A stretch of DNA of 64,000 bases from CAZCEC01 sp964497615. GTDB taxonomy: Bacteria > Chloroflexota > Anaerolineae > Anaerolineales > UBA6663. The notes under the pieces were generated by a model. The model was given only the letters and a program-made list of their open reading frames with translations. It did no database searches and was not told the origin of the DNA. Position numbers and translations under genes: made by a program. The DNA is taken from assembly GCA_964497615.1 (NCBI GenBank), contig CAZCEC010000024.1, positions 18,505 to 82,504 of the forward strand, written 5' to 3'. Shown piece after piece: positions 49,395-56,909 of this stretch. Each line of letters starts with the position of its first letter. Position 1 is the stretch's first letter.

Positions 49395-50963
49395 TCAGTG
49401 CTGCACCACCTCCAGCCCCACCCCTTCCCCCAGCACCTCGCCCAACAAATTCGCCAGCCGCTCGCGCAGGCGGTTGTTGATCCAGTCGCGCGCCTGCCGG
49501 TCCTTCACTACCAGCCGCCACGCGCCGGGGCCCGCCGCCGCCAGCTTCGCCCCCGCCACCCACGGGTGCACCTGCCCGCCGGGGCTTTCCGCCCTCAGCC
49601 GCGCCAGCACCGCCGCCCACGGGCCCACGCCGGCCGCCGGCCCGCTCGCCGCCCCCTCGGCGGGGCCTGCTGCGCGCCCCGCCGCTACGTTCGCGTCCCC
49701 TGGGTCCCTTGAGTCCCCTGAGTCCCCCCGCCCTTCATTCCCCTCATGCCCCTCAGACCCCTTATGCCCTTCCCTTGCGTCCCCTGTTTCCCCCGCGTCC
49801 CCCCGCCCTTCATACCCCTTATACCCCTTATGCCCCTCCCCTGAGTCCCCCGCCTCCCCCGGCTCGTTCGCATACCCCAGCGCCTCCTCGCCGCCGCGCG
49901 CCGCCCAGGCCAGCGCCGCGGCGAAGGGCAAGTCCGGCGGGGGCAGAAACTCGGGCGCAATCTCCAGCCGGTCGCGCAGGGCGGAGAAGAGCACCGCGCC
50001 GGTATTCATCGCCGGCAGGCACTGCACCGCATAGCACAGCCAGCCCAGCGCCTGGCCCACCCAGTGCGGCCCGCCTTCCTGCGCCAGCGCGCGCGCCAAC
50101 TGCGCCCGGCCGCCCGGCCAGATTTTGGCGTGGTGGAAGATTTGGTGGAGTTGAGATTGATGAAGCTTTTGGTCTTTAAGTATTAAAGACTCTCCACTCT
50201 CTCTCTCCGGCGCGGATTCCCGTTGGACGGGATTCGGGGTGCTGGCGGCGCTGATGGATTCCCGCCGGGCCGGAATCGGGTGCCGGGCGGCGGGCGATGT
50301 GGATTCCTGCCGGGCGGGAATCGGGGTGCTGGCGGCGCTGGCGATGGATTCCCGCCGAATGGGATTCTGCTGCGCGGCGGGCGATGTGGATTCCTGCCGG
50401 GCGGGAATCGGGGTGCTGACGGCGCTGGCGATGGATTCCCGCCGAATGGGATTCTGCTGCGCGGCGGGCGATGTGGATTCCTGCCGGGCGGGAATCGGGG
50501 TGCTGACGGCGCTGGCGATGGATTCCCGCCGGGCCGGAATCGCGCGCTGCGGGGTGGGCGTTTCGGATTCCCGTTGGGCCGGGGCCGCGGCGCTGGGGCC
50601 GGGCGCCGATGCGGCGGGCGCGGTTGGCACTGGCTCCGCGGGCGCGGAGTCCGGGGGCGCGGGCAAGGGCGGGCGGGCTGGGGGCACGGCCTGCGGGGGC
50701 AGGGGCGGGGGCAGGCCCAGCTTCAGCTCGGCGGCGGCGGGGGCGAGCTGCCAGCCAGTGTGGTGGCGCTGGCCGGTGCAGGTGGCCAGGCCCAGCGCCC
50801 GCAGCTTGTGCAGGCCGCGGTGCACGGCGCTGTCTTCAAACCCGGTCAGGGCCATCACCGTCTGCTGGGTGACAGGCCCCGGCCCGGCCAGGTGCAGCGC
50901 CACCAGGCAGTGCAGGGCGCAGGTCTCCTTCAGGGCGTGCATGACCATCACGGTGGTGTTCAT
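49395..50963 (-). CDS. Putative phage-type replication initiator: winged helix, repeat linker, DnaA domain I-like end
   Basis: A 522-residue protein. Residues 1-75 form a winged helix-turn-helix (LKETCALHCLVALHLAGPGP, TQQTVMALTGFEDSAVHRGL, KLRALGLATCTGQ). A proline-rich linker carries about four 29-residue repeats (RRESIASAVSTPIPARQEST). A middle helical domain (about 270-355, IFHHAKIWPGGRAQLARAL) and a collagen-like insert (HKGYKGYEGRGD, about 375-425) follow. The last 80 residues resemble DnaA domain I (WAAVLARLR, WVAGAKLAAAGPG, LVVKDRQARDWINNRLRERL), which binds the replicative helicase. The linker DNA holds phased dyads and is followed by an AT-rich stretch. Its start overlaps the HTH gene stop (ATGA). 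The role in replication is inference. Confidence 0.65.
   Translation of the reverse strand: MNTTVMVMHALKETCALHCLVALHLAGPGPVTQQTVMALTGFEDSAVHRGLHKLRALGLATCTGQRHHTGWQLAPAAAELKLGLPPPLPPQAVPPARPPLPAPPDSAPAEPVPTAPAASAPGPSAAAPAQRESETPTPQRAIPARRESIASAVSTPIPARQESTSPAAQQNPIRRESIASAVSTPIPARQESTSPAAQQNPIRRESIASAASTPIPARQESTSPAARHPIPARRESISAASTPNPVQRESAPERESGESLILKDQKLHQSQLHQIFHHAKIWPGGRAQLARALAQEGGPHWVGQALGWLCYAVQCLPAMNTGAVLFSALRDRLEIAPEFLPPPDLPFAAALAWAARGGEEALGYANEPGEAGDSGEGHKGYKGYEGRGDAGETGDAREGHKGSEGHEGNEGRGDSGDSRDPGDANVAAGRAAGPAEGAASGPAAGVGPWAAVLARLRAESPGGQVHPWVAGAKLAAAGPGAWRLVVKDRQARDWINNRLRERLANLLGEVLGEGVGLEVVQH
50121..50586. other. Candidate intragenic replication origin: nine phased 22-bp dyads beside an AT-rich stretch
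   Basis: Nine 22-bp units begin at 50214, 50256, 50301, 50346, 50388, 50433, 50475, 50520 and 50565. Each has the form GATTCC-YG-YYG, a centre, and GGAATC or GGGATTC in reverse. Spacing alternates 42 and 45 bp, about four helical turns, so all face the same side of DNA. Beyond the last unit in gene direction, 50121-50200 is unusually AT-rich (TGAAGCTTTTGGTCTTTAAG, TATTAAAGAC). Iterons within an initiator gene followed by an AT-rich region is the layout of the phage lambda origin in gene O. Confidence 0.5.
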
Positions 50964-51217
50964 GGCGGGTCCTTGTCCAGCCAGGCTTTGCCGCTGGCGG
51001 CGGTGTGAATGCCCAACTGGGCCAGCCAGTCGGAGACGGTGGACTGGGACAGGCCGAGGGCGCGGGCGACGGCGCGCTGGCTGCCCAGCGCTTCATACAG
51101 GCGCATGACCACCAGGCGCACGTCGGCGCCGGCATGGGCGCGCTCGATCTGGCGCATGCGCCAGGTCTTGACGATGGGGCGCAGGGCGTCCACCGAGTAG
51201 AACTTGTGTTCTGACAT
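50960..51217 (-). CDS. Small helix-turn-helix protein upstream of the initiator
   Basis: An 85-residue protein. The helix-turn-helix is clear: SQRAVARALGLSQSTVSDWL, preceded by VRLVVMRLYEALG. It could repress or activate its own operon, or act as a replication or transcription control protein. Its stop overlaps the start of the initiator gene by ATGA, so both are made together. I chose the ATG at 51217 (MSEHKFYSVDALRP). It lies 6 bp after the -10 box, so the message is probably leaderless. An upstream GTG (51259) would lie before that promoter and is rejected. Confidence 0.75.
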   Translation of the reverse strand: MSEHKFYSVDALRPIVKTWRMRQIERAHAGADVRLVVMRLYEALGSQRAVARALGLSQSTVSDWLAQLGIHTAASGKAWLDKDPP

Positions 51218-51223
51218 TCTTTT

Positions 51224-51252
51224 ACTGTAGAAATTGGGTGTTGCATTGTCAA
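51224..51252 (-). promoter_or_regulatory. Promoter for a leaderless HTH-initiator operon
   Basis: On the minus strand TTGACA (51252-51247), a 17-bp spacer and TACAGT (51229-51224), with the ATG starting at 51217. Only six bases separate the -10 box from the start codon, so transcription should begin at or next to the ATG. Confidence 0.65.
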
Positions 51253-51417
51253 GTGACACAACCTTAAAGATTTGGGGGACGGGCCAGGTTCACCGCGGAG
51301 CGCGCGGGAAGACTCGCGCAATCAACGCCAGTGTCGTAAACTGGGGCGACAACCAACGCCTCGTCCAGCGGGGCCAGCCACCCGGGCGAGCGACTTCAAT
51401 GGCTAGGAGAGCGCCGC

Positions 51418-51615
51418 ATGCCTGACACCAACGACCCCAATCAAAAATCCCCCGCCAAGGTGCCCGCCTACATCGGCGTGGGTGTGGCTCTGGGCATCGC
51501 CCTCGGCGCGGGCCTGGGCGCGGCGCTGAACGATATCGCCACGGGCATTGGCGCGGGCGTCGCCATCGGCGCCGGCATTGGCGGCCTGCTGACGATCCGG
51601 GCGCGCAAGCAATGA
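51418..51615 (+). CDS. Small glycine-zipper membrane protein, copy A
   Basis: A 65-residue protein with a hydrophilic start (MPDTNDPNQKSPAKVP) and two membrane helices rich in spaced glycines (IGVGVALGIALGAGLGAALN, ATGIGAGVAIGAGIGGLLTI). It is a clear paralogue of the protein at 58070. Glycine zippers pack helices tightly and are common in small phage lysis proteins, toxins and membrane scaffolds; the role here is not known. TAGGAGAG precedes the ATG. Confidence 0.72.
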   Translation: MPDTNDPNQKSPAKVPAYIGVGVALGIALGAGLGAALNDIATGIGAGVAIGAGIGGLLTIRARKQ

Positions 51616-51665
51616 GCGCGGCCGCCCCGGCGGCACGCTGAACGAAGCGACGTTCGTCCCGCCGC

Positions 51666-51974
51666 TCACCGCCCCCCGCGCTTCGCCTGCCGCCCCACTT
51701 CCAGCGCGATCGTCACCCGGTCGCCTTCCTTTAGCTGCTCCGCCTTCTGCACCAGCACCTTGATCGGCACCAGATAGCGCCCGTCCTTGGGAAACAGCGA
51801 CGTCGTCCACACCGTCTCCCCAATCCGCGCCCGCACCGGGATCACCCCCCAGCCATACGTCACCTGGCGCGAGACGGCCTTGATGGCGGCGCTGGGCTGC
51901 TCGGGCACGGCCACGAAGAAGTAGGGGGCGGGGCCGCGCCAGAAGAAAATCTCGCCGCTGAATTCGATGTGCAT
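51666..51974 (-). CDS. DUF1905 domain protein
   Basis: A 102-residue protein. The pattern FSGEIFFWRGPAPYFFVAVP, then YGWGVIPVRARIGETVWTTS, LFPKDGRYLVPIKVLVQKAE, and LKEGDRVTIALEV is that of DUF1905, a small beta-barrel family of unknown function often found alone or fused to YdeI-like domains. I start at the ATG at 51974 where the family begins; a short upstream extension is not conserved in style. It is cytoplasmic. Confidence 0.85.
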   Translation of the reverse strand: MHIEFSGEIFFWRGPAPYFFVAVPEQPSAAIKAVSRQVTYGWGVIPVRARIGETVWTTSLFPKDGRYLVPIKVLVQKAEQLKEGDRVTIALEVGRQAKRGGR

Positions 51975-52070
51975 GCGGGGCAGTATAGCAAGGGCCTGCC
52001 GCGCGCTCAACCTGGGCTGCGGCAGGGCGCGTAGTTCAGCATGGGGGCGGTTGCCCAGCCCGTCAGGTCA

Positions 52071-52185
52071 TGTCATTCCGAGGCGCGCCTTTGGCGACGA
52101 GGAATCCTGCCAGCCCAGGCCAGGATTCCTCACCCGCACGCGTGCCGCGCCAGGTCCCGTGGGCTGAGGCGGGTTCGGAATGACA
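52071..52185. repeat. Palindromic repeat TGTCATTCCGAGGCGCGCC / TTCGGAATGACA
   Basis: Outer arms TGTCATTCCGA and TCGGAATGACA, inner arms GAGGAATCCTGCC and GGCCAGGATTCCTC. It is built like the R1 repeats (nested arms) but has different sequence. Confidence 0.75.
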
Positions 52186-52251
52186 CGGCACGTGGGGTGG
52201 CGCTGGCGCATGCTAGAATAACGCCAGCCCACTCAGTCCACGGAGATACCC

Positions 52252-52716
52252 ATGAGCCCCAAGAAGACCGCCCCAAAGACCGCCAGCAAATCCGCGCGCA
52301 AGCCCGCCCAGGGCTTCACCGCCGAAGAAAAGGCCGCCATGAAGGAGCGCGCCCGCGAGCTGAAGGCCGAAGCCGCCCGCGCCGACGGCGAAGCCACCCT
52401 GCTGGCCGCCATCGCCCAGATGCCGGAGCCGGACCGCGGCCTGGCCACGCGCCTGCACGCGCTGGTGAAGGCCAACGCCCCTGCCCTGGCGCCGAAGACC
52501 TGGTACGGGATGCCGGCCTACGCCAACGCGGACGGCAAGGTGGTGTGCTTCTTCCAGGCCGCGGCCAAGTTCCAGACGCGCTATGCCACCTTCGGCTTCA
52601 ACGACACGGCCAACCTGGACGACGGCGCGCTGTGGCCCACCGCCTTCGCGCTCAAGGCGCTGACCGCCGCCGACGAAGCGAAGCTCGCCGCGCTGGTGAA
52701 GAAAGCGGTGAGCTGA
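52252..52716 (+). CDS. DUF1801 (YdhG-like) protein
   Basis: A 154-residue protein. The conserved DUF1801 core is visible: VKANAPALAPKTWYGMPAYA, GKVVCFFQAAAKFQTRYATF, and a C-terminal ALKALTAADEAKLAALVKKA. A lysine-rich N-terminal stretch (PKKTAPKTASKSARKPAQ) precedes it. The family includes frataxin-like YdhG proteins proposed to handle iron in Bacillus, but the role of this member is not known. It is cytoplasmic and lies directly before the restriction-modification module, although its GC content is that of the host. Confidence 0.85.
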   Translation: MSPKKTAPKTASKSARKPAQGFTAEEKAAMKERARELKAEAARADGEATLLAAIAQMPEPDRGLATRLHALVKANAPALAPKTWYGMPAYANADGKVVCFFQAAAKFQTRYATFGFNDTANLDDGALWPTAFALKALTAADEAKLAALVKKAVS

Positions 52717-52748
52717 AGCCCGAGCTAGACCCGAAAGGCACCCACCTG

Positions 52749-53426
52749 ATGCCCATGTATTCCGAAGCGCAGGCGTGCAGTCCTGTTGCGGTCAATGACC
52801 AGGCTTTCAATCCCAAGGCCAACTTGCCCTACGGCCTTAAGACGGCCCACATACGCAAGGCCATGAGGGACTTCATTGACTTTCTGGGATTTGTGAACGC
52901 GCAGCTGAATACAAAGGGAATTCAGCGCCTGGAAACAATGCTGATGCCGGCAAACTTCAGCAGCATTGTCGGCGAGTTCATGACTTCTTCCATCCCCAAT
53001 TACTGCAAAGGTTTGGCCAAGAACCGCTATCACAACGGGCACCCCGACCTGGTGCCAGCCGGGATGTTTAGAAATGACGCCGTGCAACACTCACCGCACG
53101 GTGTGGAGGTCAAGGCGTCACGTTACTTGAAGGCCTGGCAGGGCCACAATCCGGAGGACATCTTTCTGACGGTATTTGTGTTCGACAGCAATCGCCCCAA
53201 GGATACCGAGCCAAGACCATTCCGCTTCTTGATGGTAGTCGGAGCCAAATTGGCAAAGAAAGACTGGCTTTACTCGGGGCGCTCCGAAACAAGCCGGAGA
53301 ACAATTACCGCCAGCGTCACCGAATCCGGCTACCAGAAGATGGTCGCCAATTGGATTTACCGCGACGATTCAGGTGTCAAACAGGGTAAGCCAGGACAAC
53401 TGCCGATCATCGACATCGAGGACTAG
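52749..53426 (+). CDS. Putative type II restriction endonuclease (PD-(D/E)xK)
   Basis: A 225-residue protein facing a DNA methyltransferase gene. A PD-(D/E)xK site is visible: NGHPDLVPAG (D100) followed by GVEVKAS (E120, K122). The spacing of 20 residues and the hydrophobic strand before E-V-K fit restriction nucleases. The N-terminal half is helical (TAHIRKAMRDFIDFLGFVNA), and a late strand reads DIFLTVFVFDSN. I cannot assign a recognition sequence. The last 57 bp overlap the methyltransferase gene in the opposite direction. GC content is lower than in neighbouring genes, so the module was probably acquired. Confidence 0.72.
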   Translation: MPMYSEAQACSPVAVNDQAFNPKANLPYGLKTAHIRKAMRDFIDFLGFVNAQLNTKGIQRLETMLMPANFSSIVGEFMTSSIPNYCKGLAKNRYHNGHPDLVPAGMFRNDAVQHSPHGVEVKASRYLKAWQGHNPEDIFLTVFVFDSNRPKDTEPRPFRFLMVVGAKLAKKDWLYSGRSETSRRTITASVTESGYQKMVANWIYRDDSGVKQGKPGQLPIIDIED

Positions 53427-54320
53427 GCTGGCCAGCCTCGGAATAGCTTGCTTGCCCATTTCATAGTAGTCAGAATACCGCTCAACCCCAATGCACGGCA
53501 AGCCCATGGCTTCCGCCGCCGCTACCGTAGAACCAGATCCCATAAACGGGTCCAAGATGATACCCGTGCCCAACGGCAGCGAGGCCCGCACGACCTGCCG
53601 CAGAAACGATTGGGGCTTCAGACTGGGGTGATCTGCAATTTCCCGCTCCTGCCTGGGAGTGCGCTCACTGGCGATTACATCGTTGAACGGCTGAGCCATG
53701 TTTGTTCTCCGCAGGGCACCGGTCCCGTAGGTTCGCAGACAGTCACTCACTTTCATTTGGGGAGGCAAAGGCCGTCGGAAAATCCCCCATGGCTCATAGC
53801 AGCTTCGCGGCAAGGAACAGACTTCGGGAAACTCGGTCTCCGCGTTCTTCGGTCGGTCGCCACCCCGGAATGTTCTGACGAGGCGGATAAGTTCGCCCCG
53901 AAACTCAAGCCCGCCTTCGACTAAAGCCGAGAACACAAGTTGTGAAAGAAAAGCATTGCTGGCGACAAAGACGTGACCGCCAGGGACCAGCACCCGGACA
54001 GCCAGTCGCGCCCATTCGGTAAAAAACCTGCGGAGCGTCTCACGCTCCTTTTGATTCAACGCCGTAAAGCGTGGAAGGGGCGCTCGACGGCTTCCATCAA
54101 ATGAAGGCGGAATTCGCCAGGTGCCGCCGTTGCCATTGGCGCGCTTTTCGATTTGATCGAAATTGTACTCTTTCACCCCGTAGGGCGGGTCTGTAACGAT
54201 GGCGTGTATGCTGCCCTTTTCTACGCGCCCCATCCATTCGAAGCAGTCGGCATGAACAATCAGCGACCGCTCAAATCGCTTGTGCTGATAATCCAGTGAA
54301 TAGGATTCCAGGCCAGGCAT
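53370..54320 (-). CDS. DNA methyltransferase (beta-class order) of the restriction-modification module
   Basis: A 316-residue methyltransferase. Motif IV is IVTDPPYGVKEY (DPPY at 44-47) near the N-terminus and the cofactor motif ILDPFMGSGSTVAAAEAMGL is near the C-terminus (about 260), so the order is that of the beta class. DPPY suggests N6-adenine, though N4-cytosine cannot be excluded. A long middle region (LVPGGHVFVASNAFLSQLVF) holds the target-recognition part. It begins 2 bp after a Phd-type antitoxin gene and converges on the restriction gene. The base composition is less GC-rich than the flanks. Confidence 0.88.
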   Translation of the reverse strand: MPGLESYSLDYQHKRFERSLIVHADCFEWMGRVEKGSIHAIVTDPPYGVKEYNFDQIEKRANGNGGTWRIPPSFDGSRRAPLPRFTALNQKERETLRRFFTEWARLAVRVLVPGGHVFVASNAFLSQLVFSALVEGGLEFRGELIRLVRTFRGGDRPKNAETEFPEVCSLPRSCYEPWGIFRRPLPPQMKVSDCLRTYGTGALRRTNMAQPFNDVIASERTPRQEREIADHPSLKPQSFLRQVVRASLPLGTGIILDPFMGSGSTVAAAEAMGLPCIGVERYSDYYEMGKQAIPRLASLVLDVDDRQLSWLTLFDT

Positions 54321-54322
54321 GG

Positions 54323-54568
54323 TTAGGCCTCTTCAATCGACTGGCCGATGGCGTAATTGGGGCTGAGTTCCCTAATCAGCTTTTCCAACTTGCCCCGGTC
54401 GGTATCATTGGCCGCCAGGATTCTCTCGAAATCTGCTATGCTGAGGATAACGGCCTGGGATGAAGTGCGTCTTCGTATGACGTATCGCGTGCCATATTGC
54501 ACTACGTCATCAAGGATACGCCCAAAGTTGTTTTGTGCCTCGGTCGAGCTAATGAGTTTTGTCTTCAT
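54323..54568 (-). CDS. Phd/YefM-type antitoxin-like regulator
   Basis: An 81-residue protein with the Phd/YefM opening KLISSTEAQNNFGRILDDVV followed by YVIRRRTSSQAVILSIADFERI. This is the DNA-binding dimer fold of type II antitoxins. The C-terminal tail (KLIRELSPNYAIGQSIEEA), where antitoxins bind toxin, is present. No Doc, YoeB or VapC-like toxin lies next to it. The methyltransferase gene starts 2 bp after its stop instead, so it may control the restriction-modification operon. I chose the ATG at 54568, where the family starts. The intergenic region upstream is AT-rich with a TGTAC-type dyad. Confidence 0.82.
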   Translation of the reverse strand: MKTKLISSTEAQNNFGRILDDVVQYGTRYVIRRRTSSQAVILSIADFERILAANDTDRGKLEKLIRELSPNYAIGQSIEEA

Positions 54569-54585
54569 AATCGCCAAATTAGCTA

Positions 54586-54606
54586 TATTGGATATACAGT
54601 ACAATC
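54586..54606 (-). promoter_or_regulatory. Candidate Phd-family operator upstream of the antitoxin gene
   Basis: TATATTGGATATACAGTACA carries a TATA-TTGGA-TATA dyad and, on the other strand, TGTACTGTA. The YefM-YoeB operator core is TGTACA, so this is a plausible autoregulatory site. It is 20-40 bp before the ATG at 54568. Confidence 0.35.
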
Positions 54607-54691
54607 GTTCTGGCCTCATGTCAAGTTCCACTTGGAAAGCTTGCTGGCGGCTCGCAAGCGGCTAACCTGTCTTTGATAGGAGATACCCGCC

Positions 54692-55105
54692 ATGCAAGCC
54701 GACGCCGCCACCGCCGCCGCCGTGAAGGCGGTGCTGGACAAGCTGGCCGAAGTGTACGTCACGCGCGACGCCGCCGTCCTGCGGGCGCTGTTTGCCCCCG
54801 ACGCGGATGTCGTCATGTACAGCCCCGGCGACTCGAAGAGCCTCGGCGTGGCGGCCATCGTGGCCAAGGCCGAGCTGGACTGGTCCAAGACCGAATCAGC
54901 GTCGCTGGCGTATCGCTGGCTGTCCATCTCCGCCGCCGGGCCAGCCGCCTGGGCCGCCGCCGATGCCGACTTCACGGTGCGGGCCGCCGGGCAGACGCGG
55001 ACGGTGCCGGTGCGCATCACCTTCGTGCTGGAGCAGCGCGGCGGGCAGTGGCTCATCGCGCACGCGCACTATTCCATCGCGGCCGGCGCGCCGGCCAAGG
55101 GTTAG
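54692..55105 (+). CDS. NTF2-like / SnoaL-fold protein
   Basis: A 137-residue protein of the NTF2-like superfamily. It has VKAVLDKLAEVYVTRDAAVL, LFAPDADVVMYSPGDSKSLG and the late strands ADADFTVRAAGQTRTVPVRI and FVLEQRGGQWLIAHAHYSIA. It is close to DUF4440/SnoaL-3 proteins, which bind small molecules in a cone-shaped pocket or act as isomerases and hydrolases. The substrate is unknown. GATAGGAGAT precedes the ATG. It diverges from the antitoxin-methyltransferase operon. Confidence 0.82.
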   Translation: MQADAATAAAVKAVLDKLAEVYVTRDAAVLRALFAPDADVVMYSPGDSKSLGVAAIVAKAELDWSKTESASLAYRWLSISAAGPAAWAAADADFTVRAAGQTRTVPVRITFVLEQRGGQWLIAHAHYSIAAGAPAKG

Positions 55106-55152
55106 CGAACCCGCCGGCAACGCACAAGCCTTCACACCCCTGCCCCACAGCG

Positions 55153-56211
55153 CTATTGGGGCAGGCTGATCGTGAAGGTGGCGCCCTGGCCCAGGCTGCT
55201 GTCCACCTCGATGGTCCCGCCGTGGGCGTGGAGGAGCTGCTTCACGATGGCCAGGCCCAGCCCGCTGTGCGCGCGCCCGGTGCGGGTTTTGTCGCCGCGC
55301 CAGAAGCGGTCGAAGATGAAGGGCAGGTCGGCGGCGGGGATGCCGGAGCCGGTGTCGCGCACGATGAGGTGCAGTTCGGAGCCGGGGCCGCCCGCGGGCT
55401 TGTGGCTCAGCCGCGCCTGGACGGAGACGGTGCCGCCGCTGGGGGTGTAGCGCAGGGCGTTGGCGATCAGGTTCGACAGGACTTGATTCAGCCGGTCGTA
55501 ATCGGCCGTGACGATCTGATCCGGGTTCGCGCTGTGCGTTTCCAGGGCGACGCCGAGGGCGGCGGCGCTGGCGGCGTAGCTGGCCTCCAGATCGGCCAGC
55601 AGGTCGGCCAGCGCGAAGCGGGTGGGATGCAGCGGGAGGTGCCCGGTTTCGGCCAGCGACAGGGTTTGGAGGTCGTGCACCAGGCGGGTGAGCAGGCGCG
55701 TCTCGTCGAGGGTGGCGTTGATGTGCTCGGGGGTCGGCTGGTAAATGCCATCGAGGAGTCCCTCCAGGTTCCCCTGGACGATGTGGAGGGGCGTGCGAAG
55801 CTCGTGGGCGATGTCGGCGGTCAGGCTGCGGCGCTGCTCTTCGGCCCGTTCCAGCTCCCCGATCATCTTGTTGAACCGGGCGAACAGGCGGCTGAACATG
55901 CTCGATTCGCTGGCCGGCACGCGCACCGACAGGTCGCCGGCCTCGACGGCGTTGATGGCGTCGAAGAGGGCCTCCAGCGGCCGGCCGAAGCGGGTGTACA
56001 GGTTGAAGAGGATGAAGAGGGCGGCGGCGAAGACGACGACGGGCGTGCCGCAGAACAGCAGCCAGACGTTCCGGATGCCGGTGGACTGTGAGAAGGCGAG
56101 ATACAGAACGGCCGCGCTGCCGCCCACGAAGGCCGAAACCGAGATGAAAAAGAAGGCGACTAGCAGCAGGGCCCGCCCGGTGCGGCGGCGTGAACCAGGG
56201 GCGCTGGACAT
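55153..56211 (-). CDS. HAMP-containing sensor histidine kinase (BaeS-like)
   Basis: A 352-residue kinase. Two membrane helices (about 12-36 LLLVAFFFISVSAFVGGSAA and 48-68 WLLFCGTPVVVFAAALFILF) are linked by a short outer loop. A HAMP domain (about 70-125), HisKA with H136 in LTADIAHELRTPLHIVQ, and HATPase_c (NLIANALRYTPSGGTV, RDTGSGIPAADLPFIFDRFW, GLGLAIVKQLL) follow. The short outer loop suggests it senses a membrane or lipid signal. Its partner response regulator gene lies directly upstream, with 14 bp between, so they are one operon on the minus strand. Confidence 0.93.
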   Translation of the reverse strand: MSSAPGSRRRTGRALLLVAFFFISVSAFVGGSAAVLYLAFSQSTGIRNVWLLFCGTPVVVFAAALFILFNLYTRFGRPLEALFDAINAVEAGDLSVRVPASESSMFSRLFARFNKMIGELERAEEQRRSLTADIAHELRTPLHIVQGNLEGLLDGIYQPTPEHINATLDETRLLTRLVHDLQTLSLAETGHLPLHPTRFALADLLADLEASYAASAAALGVALETHSANPDQIVTADYDRLNQVLSNLIANALRYTPSGGTVSVQARLSHKPAGGPGSELHLIVRDTGSGIPAADLPFIFDRFWRGDKTRTGRAHSGLGLAIVKQLLHAHGGTIEVDSSLGQGATFTISLPQ

Positions 56212-56225
56212 GGGGGGGCGGCGCG

Positions 56226-56909
56226 TCAGGCGGCCGGCTCGACCAGGCGATAGCCGATGCCGTAGACGGTCTCGATGACCAGTCCGGCCGAGGCGGCTTC
56301 GAGCTTCTTGCGGAGATTCTTGATGTGCGAATCGACGCTGCGGTCGAGGCTGGAGGCCGTGCCGTGCAGGTCCTCCAGCAACTGCTCGCGCGTCAGGGTC
56401 TGGCTGGCGTGGCCGGCCAGCAGATGGAGCAGCCGGAACTCGTTCGGGGTCAGGCGGAGGGGGAGGCCGTTGCAGGCGGCGGTATATTTGCCGGTGTCGA
56501 TCTCAAGCCCGCCGACGCGGACGAGGCTGGGCGCCCGGGCCTCGCCGCGCGCACGGCGCAGGAGCGCGCGCACGCGCGCCACCAGGGCGCGGACCGAGAA
56601 CGGCTTGGTGATGTAGTCGTCGGCGCCAATCTCCAGGTCGGTCACCTGGTCAATCTCATCGGACAGCGCGGTGAGCATGATGATGGGCACATCACTCTCG
56701 CGGCGCAGGCGGCGGCAGACTTCGCGCCCGTCCAGGACGGGGAGCATGAGGTCCAGGATGACCAGATCGGGTTTGTCGTGCCGGGCGATGGCCAGCGCGG
56801 ACTGCCCGTCCGCGGCAGTCAGGACGCGGAAGCCGTTCTTTTCCAGGTAGTCGCGGGCGAGGCGGGCCACCTTGGGTTCGTCGTCAACCACGAGAATCAG
56901 TGCGGTCAT
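56226..56909 (-). CDS. OmpR-family response regulator
   Basis: A 227-residue regulator. The receiver domain has the acidic pair DD at 9-10, the acceptor D53 in DLVILDLMLP, threonine in MLTA and lysine in YITKPF. The C-terminal winged helix (about 130-225) has LTPNEFRLLHLLAGHASQTL, then SVDSHIKNLRKKLEAA and VYGIGYRLVEP. It is phosphorylated by the kinase encoded just downstream and binds DNA. Its targets are not visible; the rhodanese gene on the same strand is a possible one. The start is the ATG that begins the receiver domain. Confidence 0.93.
   Translation of the reverse strand: MTALILVVDDEPKVARLARDYLEKNGFRVLTAADGQSALAIARHDKPDLVILDLMLPVLDGREVCRRLRRESDVPIIMLTALSDEIDQVTDLEIGADDYITKPFSVRALVARVRALLRRARGEARAPSLVRVGGLEIDTGKYTAACNGLPLRLTPNEFRLLHLLAGHASQTLTREQLLEDLHGTASSLDRSVDSHIKNLRKKLEAASAGLVIETVYGIGYRLVEPAA

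Noticed and set aside
50214..50586. CRISPR-like array of about 22-bp repeats with 20-23-bp spacers
   Set aside because: The intervals are themselves repeated in an 87-bp unit, all spacings are multiples of three, and the stretch is coding. No cas gene is near.
54323..54568. Complete toxin-antitoxin pair
   Set aside because: No small toxin gene lies on either side; the neighbour is a methyltransferase gene.
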